64,000 bases of DNA from Zoroaster sp. YZ-2022 (lineage: Eukaryota > Echinodermata > Asteroidea > Forcipulatida > Zoroasteridae), in NCBI GenBank assembly GCA_029582265.1, contig JAQQFT010000041.1, forward strand, positions 1-64,000, given 5' to 3'. Under the pieces are notes generated by a model. That model searched no databases and was not told the origin of the DNA. It worked only from the letters and a program-made list of their open reading frames with translations. The position numbers were made by a program, and so were the translations under genes. Shown in pieces: positions 12,010-21,353 of the stretch (within the stretch, counting starts at the first letter, position 1; the number at the start of each line of letters is the position of its first letter).

Positions 12010-12250
12010 GAGGCCACTCCGACCACTAAATTCTGTTCTTTAGCAACCTTCAGTACATCATGTACTTAAGCCTGCTGTCCTTTCCCAAATAATCTTACAA
12101 AATCAACTGTGTGCCACCCAAGGCCACTGTAAATGTTTGGGAAAATATTAGTATGGCCTGCAATGTCCCATGGAACCACCTTCCCCGCATTCTCAGTGGT
12201 GTGACAGTGCACAGAAGGGGAACCAAGAGGCCACTGATTGTAGGAGGGCT
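12010..12250 (-). repeat. Repeat R1 fragment, minus orientation
   Basis: Blocks 'agcctgctgtcctttcccaa', 'gcaaccttcagtacatcatg', 'aaatattagtatggcctgca' and 'gtgtgacagtgcacagaagg' are the reverse complement of blocks in 29500-30010 ('ccaggaaaggacagcagaag', 'tgtgcactgtcacaccag'). A further partial plus copy is at 30725-31085. The class is unknown and no coding content is visible. Confidence 0.65.
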
Positions 12251-12329
12251 AATGTTTAGCCATAGTGAGGGGGTGGGGGTAATTAAGTATTGTTTATGTA
12301 TGTTTTATTTTCTGTTACTTTCTGTACAG

Positions 12330-12528
12330 GAAGCTAAGCTTTGCCAAGAGCAGTCTGGCATGGATACAGGTGAAGATGTCGCCATGGAAATATCCCAAAG
12401 GGTTCCCAACAACCAACCTGTAATGAGTTGGAGGGACGGGTGTTCACCCATCAGTGGTCATTCTTCAAGAAAGAGGAGTCACTTTAGGGTGTCTTATCGC
12501 CTTTTGCTAGATTGCTGAGGGAAAATAA
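12330..12528 (+). CDS. usp24: USP24 homolog, exon 2
   Basis: The exon follows a good acceptor ('cttactttctgtacag', AG at 12328-12329). It first reads EAKLCQEQSGMDTGEDVAME, an acidic linker joining exon 1's EPDE. Frame slips then give FPTTNL, followed by NELEGRVFTHQWS, KKEESL and CLIAF. These match the vertebrate block FPTTNLYELESRVLTDHWS, then KREESLGKCLLAS. The donor is placed at 12529 (gttgaa), with the boundary uncertain by several bases. The exon is bracketed by MITE M copies in opposite orientation. The match over more than 40 residues makes the identification firm despite two or three slips. Confidence 0.75.
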
Positions 12529-12707
12529 GTTGAATGCAATTGGTTTGATTTGTACCAAAGTAGCCATCATGTCTTTCCCAATACAAGAGGTTGTGATGTT
12601 GACACCTTATAGTAACCCGCCTCATTTGTCTTTTTTCAGGGCACTTGCTTTTCAAATTATCATTGAATTTTAAGTAAATTATAGAGATCAAATAAATCAA
12701 CTGCCTG

Positions 12708-12912
12708 TTTTGACTGTTGACCTAATGTGCACACAGGGAAATTTTTTACTGGTTTTACGACATTTTGACCACCTCAACAATAAAGATGATGCTTTACCAG
12801 TCAAAACAGTGGACTCATTTTTACCGTAAATGTACTTACTACATGGGGGTTCGACAGCTTTGACCCTCTAAGTATATCAGTTTTGACTGATTTTGACCCT
12901 TTGTAGTAGTAG
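12708..12912 (-). mobile_element. MITE M, copy 2 (minus)
   Basis: Read on the minus strand, the segment gives the MITE M blocks in order: 'gggtcaaaatcagtcaaaac' at its 5' end, then 'gagtccactgttttgactgg', 'taaagcat' and 'ggtcaacagtcaaaac'. It lies 180 bases after exon 2 and faces copy 1 (11752-11975). Confidence 0.7.
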
Positions 12913-13179
12913 GAGGGGTTTAAAAATAGCTACATCCATTTATTTATTCCTTATGTCAGGGAAAGAACTTTTCTTTGAACTATCTGATTATCGGGCCTTC
13001 GCTTGCATTCATATGTAAGCTACAGAGTGTGGTTGTGAGTACAGACTCACTTTGGGATAATTTATCGAATAAGGCAAATACCGGTGTCAGTGAAAACAAA
13101 CAAATGTAATTTATACCGTAGGTGGAGGAAGACTTAAACCCACGACTTCCTGACTAGTGCAGATGTTCAATACAGTAAT

Positions 13180-13300
13180 TTGATGTAATTCGTATTCATA
13201 GTTGTACAATGTACACTGAAATGCATTCAACCTTGTTGGGATTGTACACTAGTACAGTGTACACATGTACAATGTACATATTTAAATATATTCAGAAATG
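13180..13300. repeat. Cluster of TGTAC palindromes
   Basis: Several short palindromes such as 'ttgtacaatgtacac', 'gtacactagtacagtgtac' and 'acatgtacaatgtacat' lie within 120 bases. Similar words occur at 13915-13945 and 14275. They could form short cruciforms. No known binding site is claimed. Confidence 0.45.
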
Positions 13301-13446
13301 CACAGATCAATTACATACATATTATAGTTAGTGCAGGTGGGCAGGTGGGTCACTTACACTTTTATATAAGTATACAAGTGGTTGTAGTCCGATTACATGT
13401 AGCCAAAAAACATTTTGGGCGGTCATGAATAAACTACTCTCTAATA

Positions 13447-13669
13447 CTCGGGAGGGAGGGAAGGGGATGGAAGGGAGGGGAGGAAGGGAGGGGAGGGAAG
13501 GGAGGGAGGGGGGAGTGGAAGGGGGAGGGAGGGGGAGGGGGGGGGAGGGAGGGGAGGAGGGGAGGGGAGGGGAGGAGGGGAGGGGAGGGAGGGAGGGAGG
13601 AGGGGAGGGGAGGGAGGGAGGGAGGAGGGAGGGAGGGAGGAAGGAGGAGGGGGAGGAGGGAGAGGAGAT
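13447..13669 (+). repeat. G-rich polypurine tract (GGGAGG-type)
   Basis: For about 220 bases the plus strand is almost entirely G and A, arranged as GGGA, GGGAGG and GGGGAGG words, with only a couple of T interruptions near the start. It lies in USP24 intron 2. Such tracts can form G-quadruplexes on one strand or H-DNA triplexes. The Gly/Arg/Glu-rich and Pro/Ser-rich frames here are low-complexity translation, not genes. In the transcript it would be a purine-rich intronic RNA. Confidence 0.9.
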
Positions 13670-14069
13670 ATCCAGTATATAAATGCTTCAGTTTTTACTG
13701 GTAAAGACAAAATCTGTAATTTTTTTATTGATAATCGGGAAAGGAAATAGGCAAGTTTACTTGAAAAGTTAAAAAATGAGTAGTGGTCGGGGAAAACAAA
13801 TCCAGTGGTGGTTACAGGATCCGAGTGCGGTCAGGTTTCCGGCAGAACCCCGATATATGTATGTATTAAAATATATTCAAAGTATTCATTGAATATATTT
13901 TTAAATGATATCAAAACACATGTACACATACATGTAAAGTACATTAACATGTTAAAAGTATTCAGTAGATTTCATGAATAAACAATTTTGTAAAACTCAT
14001 AATACTCCTGAATTATAAAATAACCAGTACGAACACAAGTTTCAAACTGATGTATCTAGGGCAGTATAC

Positions 14070-14480
14070 ACTGTATGTACAAAATGTGGACGAAAATGTC
14101 AACATTGGGCAGCCATGAAATGAATACAATTGTAAATAAGAGTCCTGGGTGTTCCAAAATAGTAGAGTCCACATTGCAAACATGCTATTATCAAATGACT
14201 CAAAGAACCAGAGTGTTTTTTCCCATGTGCACTGTGGTTATGCCTCCTAGTACAATGTGCACAGGTGTGTACTGTACATGTACAAAAAAAGTAGGATGAA
14301 ATTTCAACATTGTGGGCAGCCATGAAATGAATACAATTGTAAAGAAAATAGCCCCGGTGTTCCCAAAATAGTACAGAGTTCACATTGCAAACATGCCATT
14401 ATCAAATGACTTCAAAGAACCAGAGGTTTTTTTTCTCCATGCACTGTGGTTATGCCTCCTGGTACAATGTGCACAGGTGT
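14070..14480 (+). repeat. Tandem duplication of a ~205-bp segment
   Basis: Two adjacent copies (14070-14270 and 14271-14480) share 'gggcagccatgaaatgaata', 'caattgtaaa', 'cattgcaaacatg', 'attatcaaatgact', 'caaagaaccagag' and 'tatgcctcct', then 'gtacaatgtgcacaggtgtg'. They differ by scattered substitutions and indels. It lies within USP24 intron 2 and has no recognised coding content. Confidence 0.85.
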
Positions 14481-14819
14481 GAACTTTGTTTACACTGAAC
14501 ATGAAAACATCATGTTTAAAAATGTATTGCCTGTGTTTTTTTTCTTCTGTTTTCAGAAATTGAATTTTCATTATAACATTGTTATTTTATTTGAGGAAGG
14601 AAACAAATGCTTCAGAATTACACATTCTCAAAATAATCATAAGAATCATGGTTTTATATTTACATGCACATGTACATACCGAGATAATTTATGGTTGTTA
14701 CTGTTATAAATTCGTTTTGAACTTTATACTGTTAACTCAAACCTGAAAACTTCCTCTAGAAGGAAATTATCAATATTCAATGAAAACCAAAAGAAAACTC
14801 GGATCGGTAAAACAAGGGC

Positions 14820-15215
14820 AATAATTAGCTTAGGCGATATCGATTTTTTCATCCGTCACATATCGGAAACATATATCGCAATTTTCAATAGTATTGCGAT
14901 TATTATGTTTCATTCATGCATGATTGCTTTAGAGCCGATAACCACAGAGTACCCTCTCAGCGTCATCAGTAAATCGCAAAACTCGTTTGCATAGCATGTA
15001 TGTACTTCTGAAGTAGTTAGCTTTTGTTTGTCACTTCGAAAGCTGAAAGACTGTCCTAATTTGTTTTCCATGGAATTTCTTACTTGACTCACAATGGCAA
15101 TTTTTTATCACGATATATTTCTAATCGCGATTTGCCAATATCTTGATAATATTATGTCGAATAAAAAAAGGTATCCACGATATTCGGTATTATTGTGTTA
15201 TCGTAAGTTAGGCAA
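14820..15215. repeat. Repeat E, copy 1 (CGATA-rich ends)
   Basis: The ends are rich in 'gcgatatcga', 'atcgcgatttgcc' and 'ttatcg' words. The middle carries 'tacttctgaagtagtt', 'aaagctgaaagactgtc' and 'cttgactcacaatg'. The same middle and ends recur at 28625-28995. A third segment with the same CGATA-rich ends lies at 17430-17810. It looks like a non-autonomous element of unknown class. Confidence 0.6.
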
Positions 15216-15283
15216 TACATAGATTTTAAATGTTAATTTTTTTGACTGATCATATATGACTGAGCAAAATCTCTATAATCCAG

Positions 15284-15492
15284 ATCTGATGGAAACTCCG
15301 ATGGGGGCACAAGCGGTTCATAACTCGCTGCATGCCCGAAGCTATCAAGCTGATGGTATCCAATACGATGCACGGTGGAACAGCGGAGATACAAGAGGGC
15401 GTTTATAACATGCTGGAGCTGAGTGTTGATGTGATTGCTGCTGCACTCAGACACAAGCCAGTGCCCTCAGACTGCTTAGTGTTCTCACTATG
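15284..15492 (+). CDS. usp24: USP24 homolog, exon 3
   Basis: After an acceptor ending 'tataatccag', the first part reads SDGNSDGGTSG. After one slip a long open run begins FITRCMPEAIKLM, then AEIQEGVYNMLELSVDVIAA and HKPVPSDCLVF. Vertebrate USP24 has RFMDRCMPEAFKKL, then TEIHEGIYNMLMLLIELVAE, then DPIPTGLLGV at the same place. The donor is a strong gtaagg at 15493. This is the N-terminal helical-repeat region upstream of the armadillo-like repeats. A repeat with a hammerhead-like hairpin begins about 25 bases after the donor. Residues corresponding to vertebrate TMAFNPDNEY, between this exon and the next, were not found. Confidence 0.85.
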
Positions 15493-15514
15493 GTAAGGAA
15501 TTACTCTAAGTTTA

Positions 15515-15605
15515 TTAAGTAATTCACAGAGAAAGAACTGGAGGTTACAACTCAGCACGTTTCGATCGGTATGCTCAGTTAGATCCTCAGGAAGAGAAAA
15601 CACTA
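15515..15605 (-). mobile_element. Repeat H, minus copy with hammerhead-like hairpin
   Basis: On the minus strand the segment reads 'ttcctgaggatct', then 'gagcataccgatcgaaacg', then 'acctccagttctttc'. It carries CTGAGGA, which fits the CUGANGA hammerhead core, and GAAA after a stem. Stem II is poorly paired in this copy. It faces the plus copy starting at 15640. Confidence 0.6.
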
Positions 15606-15639
15606 ATCTTCCATACATTGCATGATCATAAGCAGCCTA

Positions 15640-15930
15640 CTTAAGCAGCAGCATTTTCCAGAGTCTAGCATTCCCCTGAGGACGATCAGAGCATACAGAT
15701 CGAAACGTCCAGTGTAACCTCCAGTTCTTTCCAGAACTAATTTCTACTCAATAGAGAATTTCACATGGGTGTCACTTGCATAATTAGTCTTATTTATCCT
15801 CTTCACCCATGCAAAGCTGCAAGTTTTACTCTAATTTTGCTTAATTTCTTTGAAGATTGTACCACACTAATTTACTTCCCATTGACAACAAGAGTAAACA
15901 TAAGTAAGACTAATTGCGGTGACACCATGT
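15640..15930 (+). mobile_element. Repeat H, plus copy with hammerhead-like hairpin
   Basis: The copy reads 'agcagcagcattttccagag', then 'cctgaggacgatcagagcat', 'acagatcgaaacgtcc', 'aacctccagttctttccaga', 'actaatttctactcaataga' and 'gaatttcacatgggtgtcac'. The hairpin GATCAG/AGCATA/CAGATC is framed by CTGAGGA and GAAAC. Further copies are at 15945 (minus), 28757, 36070 and 45413. Penelope-like retroelements are known to carry hammerhead motifs in their terminal repeats. Whether this family belongs to them is inference. Confidence 0.65.
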
Positions 15931-15944
15931 AAAATTCTCCAATT

Positions 15945-16085
15945 GGTAGTAAGTAGTTCTGAAAAGGGCTGGAGAGTACAGCTTCGGCGTTTCGATCAGT
16001 GTCTCTGATCGAATCCTCGGGAAAAATACCAGACTCTGAAATCTGCTGCTAAGCAAACTTCTGAGATCTGCGATGACAGGATGCT
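15945..16085 (-). mobile_element. Repeat H, second minus copy
   Basis: On the minus strand the segment reads 'cccgaggattcgatcagaga' and 'cactgatcgaaacgccga'. Its stem GATCAG/CTGATC is perfect and GAAAC follows. The first core word is CCGAGGA here instead of CTGAGGA. With 15515 and 15640 it makes three copies of the hairpin, in alternating orientation, within 520 bases. Confidence 0.6.
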
Positions 16086-16262
16086 GGAGGATTAGTGCGT
16101 TGAAACGTGCGGGGCGGGAACTGTTTGGGACTGGGATCCTGGGAGTTGGGGGAGAGGTGTGTGCTCACTGAACCAGTCAGTTGTTAACAAGCACAGGGGA
16201 AGGTGGATGGTTGACTTAGGATATAAAAGATCCCTCAGGGTAAACATGCCCAACAGTTAAGT
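16080..16262 (+). repeat. Repeat B, copy 1
   Basis: Blocks 'ggaggattagtgcgttgaaa', 'ggcgggaactgtttgggact', 'gggatcctggg', 'gtgctcactgaaccagtcag' and 'ttgttaacaagcacagggga' occur here. The same blocks recur, partly reordered or inverted, at 35835-36080. Degraded copies are at 54485-54660 and 61735-62050. Repeat B adjoins repeat H here and at 36080, so the two are probably parts of one larger element. Confidence 0.6.
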
Positions 16263-16437
16263 GTCACTTAAAAGCATATTGAATTGAATCTGTCAGTTGT
16301 TACTCACATAGTGAATATTAAGCCCAAAAAAGTCTCGGTGTCTGGTCATAAGCGGTGCAAACCAGTGAAATACTGACTGACGATATATAAATGAACTGTT
16401 TCTGTCCATCTGTGTGTGTACATGTGATTCTGAACAG

Positions 16438-16577
16438 AAACAATTTCACTAAGAATCGCTCCAAGCACTGGGGATAAACTACTGGGAGGACATTTGGCAT
16501 CGGCCAAACCTCATGATTAGTCACTGTTCAGTACCTGCAAGGACCCATGTGGATGGCTCGTCAATCTGATGAACAGG
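16438..16577 (+). CDS. usp24: USP24 homolog, exon 4
   Basis: After an AG at 16436-16437 the sequence reads NNFTKNRSKHW. Frame slips then give NYWEDI, FGIG, NLMIS and finally KDPCGWLVNLMNR. Vertebrate USP24 has HFKNRMKVSQRNWAEVFGEG, NMFAVS and KEPHGWVVDLVNK in the same order. The exon ends in phase 0 at AACAGG before gttggt. Exon 5 then begins TTTGGC, reproducing the R/K-F-G junction of the family. The last 15 residues are unmistakable, while the first half is inferred through indels. The acceptor is weaker than those of neighbouring exons. Confidence 0.7.
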
Positions 16578-16789
16578 GTTGGTGTATTAGTCTCAAGTCA
16601 AGAATATCTGGCTGGGATCCATTGTTAGAACCGCCATTTCTATTACGTGTGGAGGGACATTCTAAATCTTGGGCATCTTGTAATTTCTTAACTTTTGGTT
16701 GTTTCCAAGCATCGGCACTTTTCCGATGAAATCGTCGGCGATCAGTTTTTTTTTTTAGCAAAGCTGTGCAACGTTCCACATACACAGAC

Positions 16790-16823
<34 letters not shown>

Positions 16824-16828
16824 TAATA

Positions 16829-16862
<34 letters not shown>

Positions 16863-16866
16863 AGAT
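16790..16866 (+). repeat. (AAT)n microsatellite
   Basis: About 75 bases of TAA/AAT repeat, interrupted once by 'atatatata', lie in USP24 intron 4. Longer tracts of the same motif occur at 51598-51928. Confidence 0.95.
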
Positions 16867-16989
16867 TTTTAGCATGTGTATGAACATCAAACCATATAGC
16901 ATACATTTGCATGCAATTTTGGTACTATCGCACATGCGCCTGAAGGTAAAAATCACGAGATACCCAAGACATTTTTGTGAAATGGAACA

Positions 16990-17290
16990 TGACACCTCCA
17001 TGCCCAGGCTGAAATTTGGCCCAGTCATACGGCACTCACAGACAGTCATGATTTTTGGTTGCATTTTGCCAATTGGTGGGGTCAAACCACAGAGTCACAC
17101 AGAGCTGTGTATGAGTGCACTGCACAAAGTCAATGGGTTGGGGAGTTACGCTGATTAGTGTCTTTGGGTTTGACTTCCTATCACATACATATGTTGCATG
17201 TGTTTGGTGCACAATTCAATGAGTTAGAGACACTTTAAATTTGAGTGTCTTTGAGTGTTAAACCAATAGGAGGGTTAAAATATATTCGCT
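16990..17290 (+). repeat. Repeat F, left partner of an inverted pair
   Basis: Blocks 'cccaggctgaaatttggccc', 'cacagacagtcatgattttt', 'ggttgcattttgccaattg' and 'tgcactgcacaaagtcaatg', then 'ggttggggagttac', occur here. The reverse complements of the same blocks run through 25140-25500. The two lie in USP24 introns 4 and 8, about 8 kb apart, facing each other. Confidence 0.75.
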
Positions 17291-17429
17291 TAAGTGCACA
17301 CAGCGAACATCCAAACACATTTCAAACATACATTTGTCGTCTCTGCTGTGTAAGTGTATATTACATATAGATCTCTCTGATGATCATTATGAAAAGTTTC
17401 TCACTGAAATTAACAGACACAATTTCAAG

Positions 17430-17812
17430 TAGAGTGTGTATATAATTGCTAAGCATGGCGATAACTGCGATAATAACCGATTATCGCGATACCTTTATTC
17501 GATTACGATATCGAAAACCCTTTTAAGTTATCGAGGATATCGGCAAATCGCGTTTAAAAAATGTCGCGTTAAAAAAAAATGGTCATTGTGGGTCAAGTCA
17601 GAAATTCCCATGAAACAAAATTAGAACATACACACTCTACCATGATTTGGCAGTTTATTGTGAACTTGCAATTTATTGCTTGTGAGGGTACACCTGTGGT
17701 TATAAAATAAGCAATCATGCATGAAATGAAAAAATAATAACGATATTATAGAAAATGATATGTTTGCCGATATATAAGTGATAAATCGTCGATATAAGCA
17801 AAACACTCAGTG
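17430..17812. repeat. Segment with CGATA-rich ends, related to repeat E
   Basis: The left end reads 'gcatggcgataactgcgata', 'ccgattatcgcgatacc' and 'gattacgatatcgaaaa'. The right end reads 'ttgccgatatataagtgata' and 'aatcgtcgatataagc'. The ends echo repeat E (14820, 28625), but the middle differs. It may be a relative with a different internal segment. Confidence 0.4.
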
Positions 17813-18884
17813 GATGGTGAACCCCCATATTTAGCGGAAACGTAGATAACCTAACATCACTGATCAGTGCTTTCCCGCTACTTTTTTTTTTTTGCTTCGC
17901 CAGGTGGACTACCCAGGCAAGATTTTTTGGGTATCATGAATTCTTTCATACATGTTTAACACTAATTTTTCCAATCGAATTCAAAAATACATCAGTCGCT
18001 TATACGTTTCCCACAAACAAAGAGGTTAACTCGCTGCTTCACACAACAGAGCTTATTTTCAGTTGAATCAACTGAATCTGCTGGTGTTTGATAAAATGTA
18101 GACAGAAGAAAGAAACACAATCACAAAAACAAAGATGCTTTGGAAAACATATATAGAACTATATCTACTGTTTGTTTCTTGATCGGCTCGGCTACGAACA
18201 TTAACTCAAAGGCCAATATCTCTGGACCACCATGATGGTCATGGATAGCCCCCCAAATAAAACAAGTTATTTCTCAAATCGTACTTTTTGGTTTCTAGTG
18301 AACCAGATTTTTGTTTCATGACTTTGATGTATTAAGTTTTATTACTGACAAACTTCTACATTACATATCTTTAAAGGGTTCAGGTATTGATCAATTGAGT
18401 TCTGGTTAGTATTTTGAAGAGAGTTCTAAATGTCATATTGTTGTTGTAAGGCCTGGTTTATCTATTTATGGTTTAATCGATTCTTGATCTCCATCAACTC
18501 CTCGTCTTCCATGTCCTCCTCGTCAGTCTCGTGGCTCCTTCCCTAAACCAATGATGCAGAACATAATTAAACGAAAACAAAAAATATGATTGACTTGAAA
18601 AAAAATAAATAATAAACTGTTTTGTTCGTAAACTTAAATAAAGTCTTTAGTTTACAAACTTTGCATTGGGGGTTTATTTAGTTATCGATCTCTTTGGACA
18701 TTGTTTTTCTTCATTCAAAACAAGAAGAAAGAAAAAGAAAAATAAAGGGACCCAGTGTCTGACTTCTGCTGGTGATAAAATGCGGTGATTAGCGGCTGCG
18801 ACTTATTAAGTTTTCGCGGCTTTGTTTGTTTACATTCAACGGCGTAAAGGCCTTAGAGCGGCTTTTAATAGTGATCAGTGATCC

Positions 18885-19145
18885 GCTTGTGGCGTGACTC
18901 ATACACACTGTGGTTGGCTTTGGTGATCGGCCGGGCGTCTCTCATACATATGGCGGCTGAATGGCTGCCGTGGCGGTGATTGGCAGCGTGTTCATATGTA
19001 TACACTGGTTGTGCGGCGGCCGCTGCGTGTGATGATTAACCGCCGTGATATCGCTCCCATATGTAACCCGCTGGTTGGCACTGCGTAGCGGTGATTGGCC
19101 GCCAGCGTGTCTCGCCATATGTATACGGTTGGCTACCAGTCAGTG
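18885..19145. promoter_or_regulatory. GC-rich degenerate ~60-bp repeats with CCAAT-type boxes
   Basis: About four degenerate units share 'ggtgattggc' (reverse complement of a CCAAT box), a 'catatg(tatac)' word and 'ggttggc', with CG-rich spacers such as 'gtgcggcggccgctgcgtg'. The stretch stands out from AT-rich USP24 intron 4. It could be a cluster of NF-Y-type sites for an intragenic promoter, or a GC-rich minisatellite with no function. The minus-strand open frame at 19594-19824 is 450 bases away. Confidence 0.35.
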
Positions 19146-19593
19146 AGCCGCCGCTACTGCCTGGCCAGGTGATCATTGAATCAGGGCTCTTCAAATGAAT
19201 ATGCATTACCCCAAATTCACAACATGTGGTTCTTATTGTGGTTAACCTTTGCGGCCAAAAAGCGTTGACTCTGAACAAAATATTGCCCTCCTCAATCTTA
19301 ATTTCTTATAGGCGCACAATAATAGGAACTCAAGCACATTTTAACAACTTTTTTATAAATACAAGCCGATAACATTACAATTGTCATAATTAGAATACAA
19401 AAAATCTTGTGGAAAATTGACTTACCTCTGCTATAAAATGGGCGAACTTGCGTGCGATTTGTGGGTCCGATACGGTCCGACATCAAAGCCATAGCTGTCA
19501 AGTTCGGTCATCCATCTATAGTCCGTGTGCGGTCGGCAGTTACGGGCAGGCGTGGGCATTTGAGCAAGTTTCAATTAGGTTTAGGGCCATAGT

Positions 19594-19824
19594 TCATTCC
19601 TTCAACATTCTCTCCGCCTGGCTTGTCCCTGATGCGGCTTTTTCCTCGCTTCTCCCGATTGACTGACAGCTGGTATTTTTGCCGCACCGTGCGTTTGAGG
19701 TTTCTACTTTGGAAGGTATTGCTGCCCTTGAAATTTTGTCCTCTGCCGCGCGTTGCGCCAGTGACATTACTGTCGGCATGTCTTGCAGAACATCACCCCT
19801 TCTTCCTCGTCGATAGCGAGCCAT
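19594..19824 (-). CDS. Unrecognised 76-aa minus-strand ORF inside USP24 intron 4
   Basis: A real ATG (19822-19824 on the minus strand) opens a 76-codon frame. It begins MARYRRGRRGDVLQDMPT, continues SLAQRAAEDKISRAA, and ends GTSQAERMLKE. It is Arg/Lys-rich at the N-terminus and Ala/Ser-rich later, without cysteine clusters or a membrane segment. I do not recognise a family. The surrounding 400 bases are richer in CG than the flanking intron. It could be an antisense first exon or chance. No clear donor or upstream TATA was seen. Confidence 0.25.
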   Translation of the reverse strand: MARYRRGRRGDVLQDMPTVMSLAQRAAEDKISRAAIPSKVETSNARCGKNTSCQSIGRSEEKAASGTSQAERMLKE

Positions 19825-20504
19825 TTATACTACCAATTCCATTCTTTTTCTATGCGATCTCCGTCTTTTATTTTTTAATACGTACCCTGGGTCTCGATCT
19901 CGTTTGTTGGTCGATTTAGTCGATGTCTTAATGGCGATGGGGTTGTTGTTGAAGATACGCCATTTTCAATTCACCACGTCTTTCTCGGTCAAACAACTTG
20001 AAACAACTACGAATGTTAAACCTTATAGTACAAATTATTACAACAAATTAACCACAACTGCTTAACTGTTAACTGCTATGAGACAAGACTAGACAACAAT
20101 GCCACAAAGCAGCGTCTTGGGCAACCAAACTTCTTGATCAGGACAATTTGTTTGATTTACACCGGCCGTCAAAGCATGTCAAGAGGGCTTGACGGGTTAA
20201 AAACTTCCATGACAAGAATATAACACTGTAATTGTTTAAAATATGCGTTCCTAATTATTAGGGCGTGCATTTCTTTCTAATTATGTCACAACAACAAAAT
20301 TTTGCAGCTGCGCCGCCCGGACTACTCAGGAAGTTTTGGGGTCGCCGCCGATGTTTGGCTGCATTTGGCGACGAGGCGACCGCTAAAATTAGAAACTCTG
20401 CTGATAAGAACTGAACCATTATACATGTTCAGAACTATCTGGCTAAGATATTTCTGTAGAATCTACACACTGTTGTTGAAATCCCAAACATATTCATGTT
20501 TTAG

Positions 20505-20577
20505 TTTGGCGGTTGCTGAAAAAGGAGGTCTGAAGACTCAAAACCAGAGCATGACCCATTTGAGAACTTGATCAACG
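20505..20577 (+). CDS. usp24: USP24 homolog, exon 5
   Basis: This short exon begins after 'catgttttag' with TTTGGC. That restores the F-G that follows the terminal N-R of exon 4 in phase 0. With one or two indels it continues GGLKT and then an acidic, helix-like tail (EHDPFENLIN). The donor is an excellent gtaagt at 20578. Vertebrate USP24 has FGELGGFAAIQAKLHSEDIE at this position. Exon 6 then supplies the ALLQPYGV block. Sequence identity is modest. The call rests on phase, position and the strong donor. Confidence 0.5.
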
Positions 20578-20704
20578 GTAAGTTAGCAATAAAATTTAGA
20601 TTTCATCAATTTATTTGGATGATAGTTTTTCCTCTGATTATTAATAATTGAAATTTTTCAAAGTCCTTGATAAGAGCATTTGTTTAGTTTTACTTTAGTT
20701 ATTT

Positions 20705-20905
20705 GGATTCTAGGGAACCTAGGATTCCAGGGACTTTAAATTCGGGACCCTAAGTTCCAGAGACCCTAAGTTCCAGAGACCTAGGATTCAGAACCTAGGA
20801 TTCCAGGTACCCTAGGATACCAAGACATAGTTCTAGGTACCATAGATTCCAGGTACCCTAGGATTACAGGGACCCTAGGATTTCAGGGTTGTTTGGGAAT
20901 TCAGG
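20705..20905 (+). repeat. Degenerate minisatellite of 17-19 bp
   Basis: The motif 'ccctaggattccaggga' recurs about ten times with spacing of 17-19 bases and frequent substitutions ('ccctaagttccagaga', 'ccctaggattacaggga'). Scattered single units continue to about 21180. It occupies most of the short intron between exons 5 and 6. Confidence 0.8.
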
Positions 20906-21229
20906 ACTCCAAAGTCGTAATTGGCTAGGATTCGAGCCATATGATTCCAGGAACTTGACAATCAGGGACCCTACATTCCGTTACCTTAACTAACTCCCTA
21001 GACAACAGCCAGTTGGAGGAGAGTTTTTGAAGGATTTTATTGTTTAATACAGTGCCCTGAGGAGTTGGTTAAGATTTCGGGATGGTCTTAGGAATTCCCT
21101 CATATTTCCAAGGAATTCAGAGATGGTCCTCTGATTTACAGGTGGTGTTTGGAAATCAGGGTTGGTCCTAGGAATTTAGGGATCGAATAGATAATGGAAT
21201 TTAATTGCTTCATTGTTGTTGTTTGACAG

Positions 21230-21353
21230 ATAATGGCGGCTCTCCTGCAACCCTATGGTGTTGATGCCAACCACTGAGGTGACATCATTCCTTGGCCCTG
21301 TATCCGGCGCACACTGACATATGTCAAAGACTGTAGACGTGACCTTAAACAAG
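21230..21353 (+). CDS. usp24: USP24 homolog, exon 6
   Basis: The acceptor is 'gtttgacag' and the donor gtaact at 21354. The exon opens IMAALLQPYGVDANH, and after a slip ends LTYVKDCRRDLKQ. Vertebrate USP24 has AVSALIQPLGVCAEY and, after a variable loop, TTIQDVRSVEEKDLKDK. The Leu-rich helix and the 'QPxGV' turn are the clearest shared features. A slip near 21280 is needed, because the literal frame meets TGA after NH. The donor and exon 7's acceptor are both clean, supporting the order. Confidence 0.65.

Larger units (their letters stand above)
7459..12329 (+). other. USP24 intron 1 with interspersed repeats
   Basis: This 4.9-kb gap lies between exon 1 and exon 2. It holds a small palindromic element (8655-8758), a LINE 3' end (about 9690-9814), copy 1 of a 700-bp repeat (9965-10735), a partial SINE-like copy (10745-10870), a MITE copy (11752-11975) and a fragment of repeat R1 (12010-12250). 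The remaining open frames, such as 8821-9180 minus and 11247-11549 plus, have no splice sites or family resemblance I could use. A 7-bp stem hairpin 'gttgccctttcgggcaac' lies at 8313-8330. Confidence 0.6.

Noticed and set aside
13425..13710. 85-89 aa Gly/Arg/Glu and Pro/Ser/Leu frames
   Set aside because: Both strands of a GGGAGG polypurine tract are open by composition. They are not proteins.
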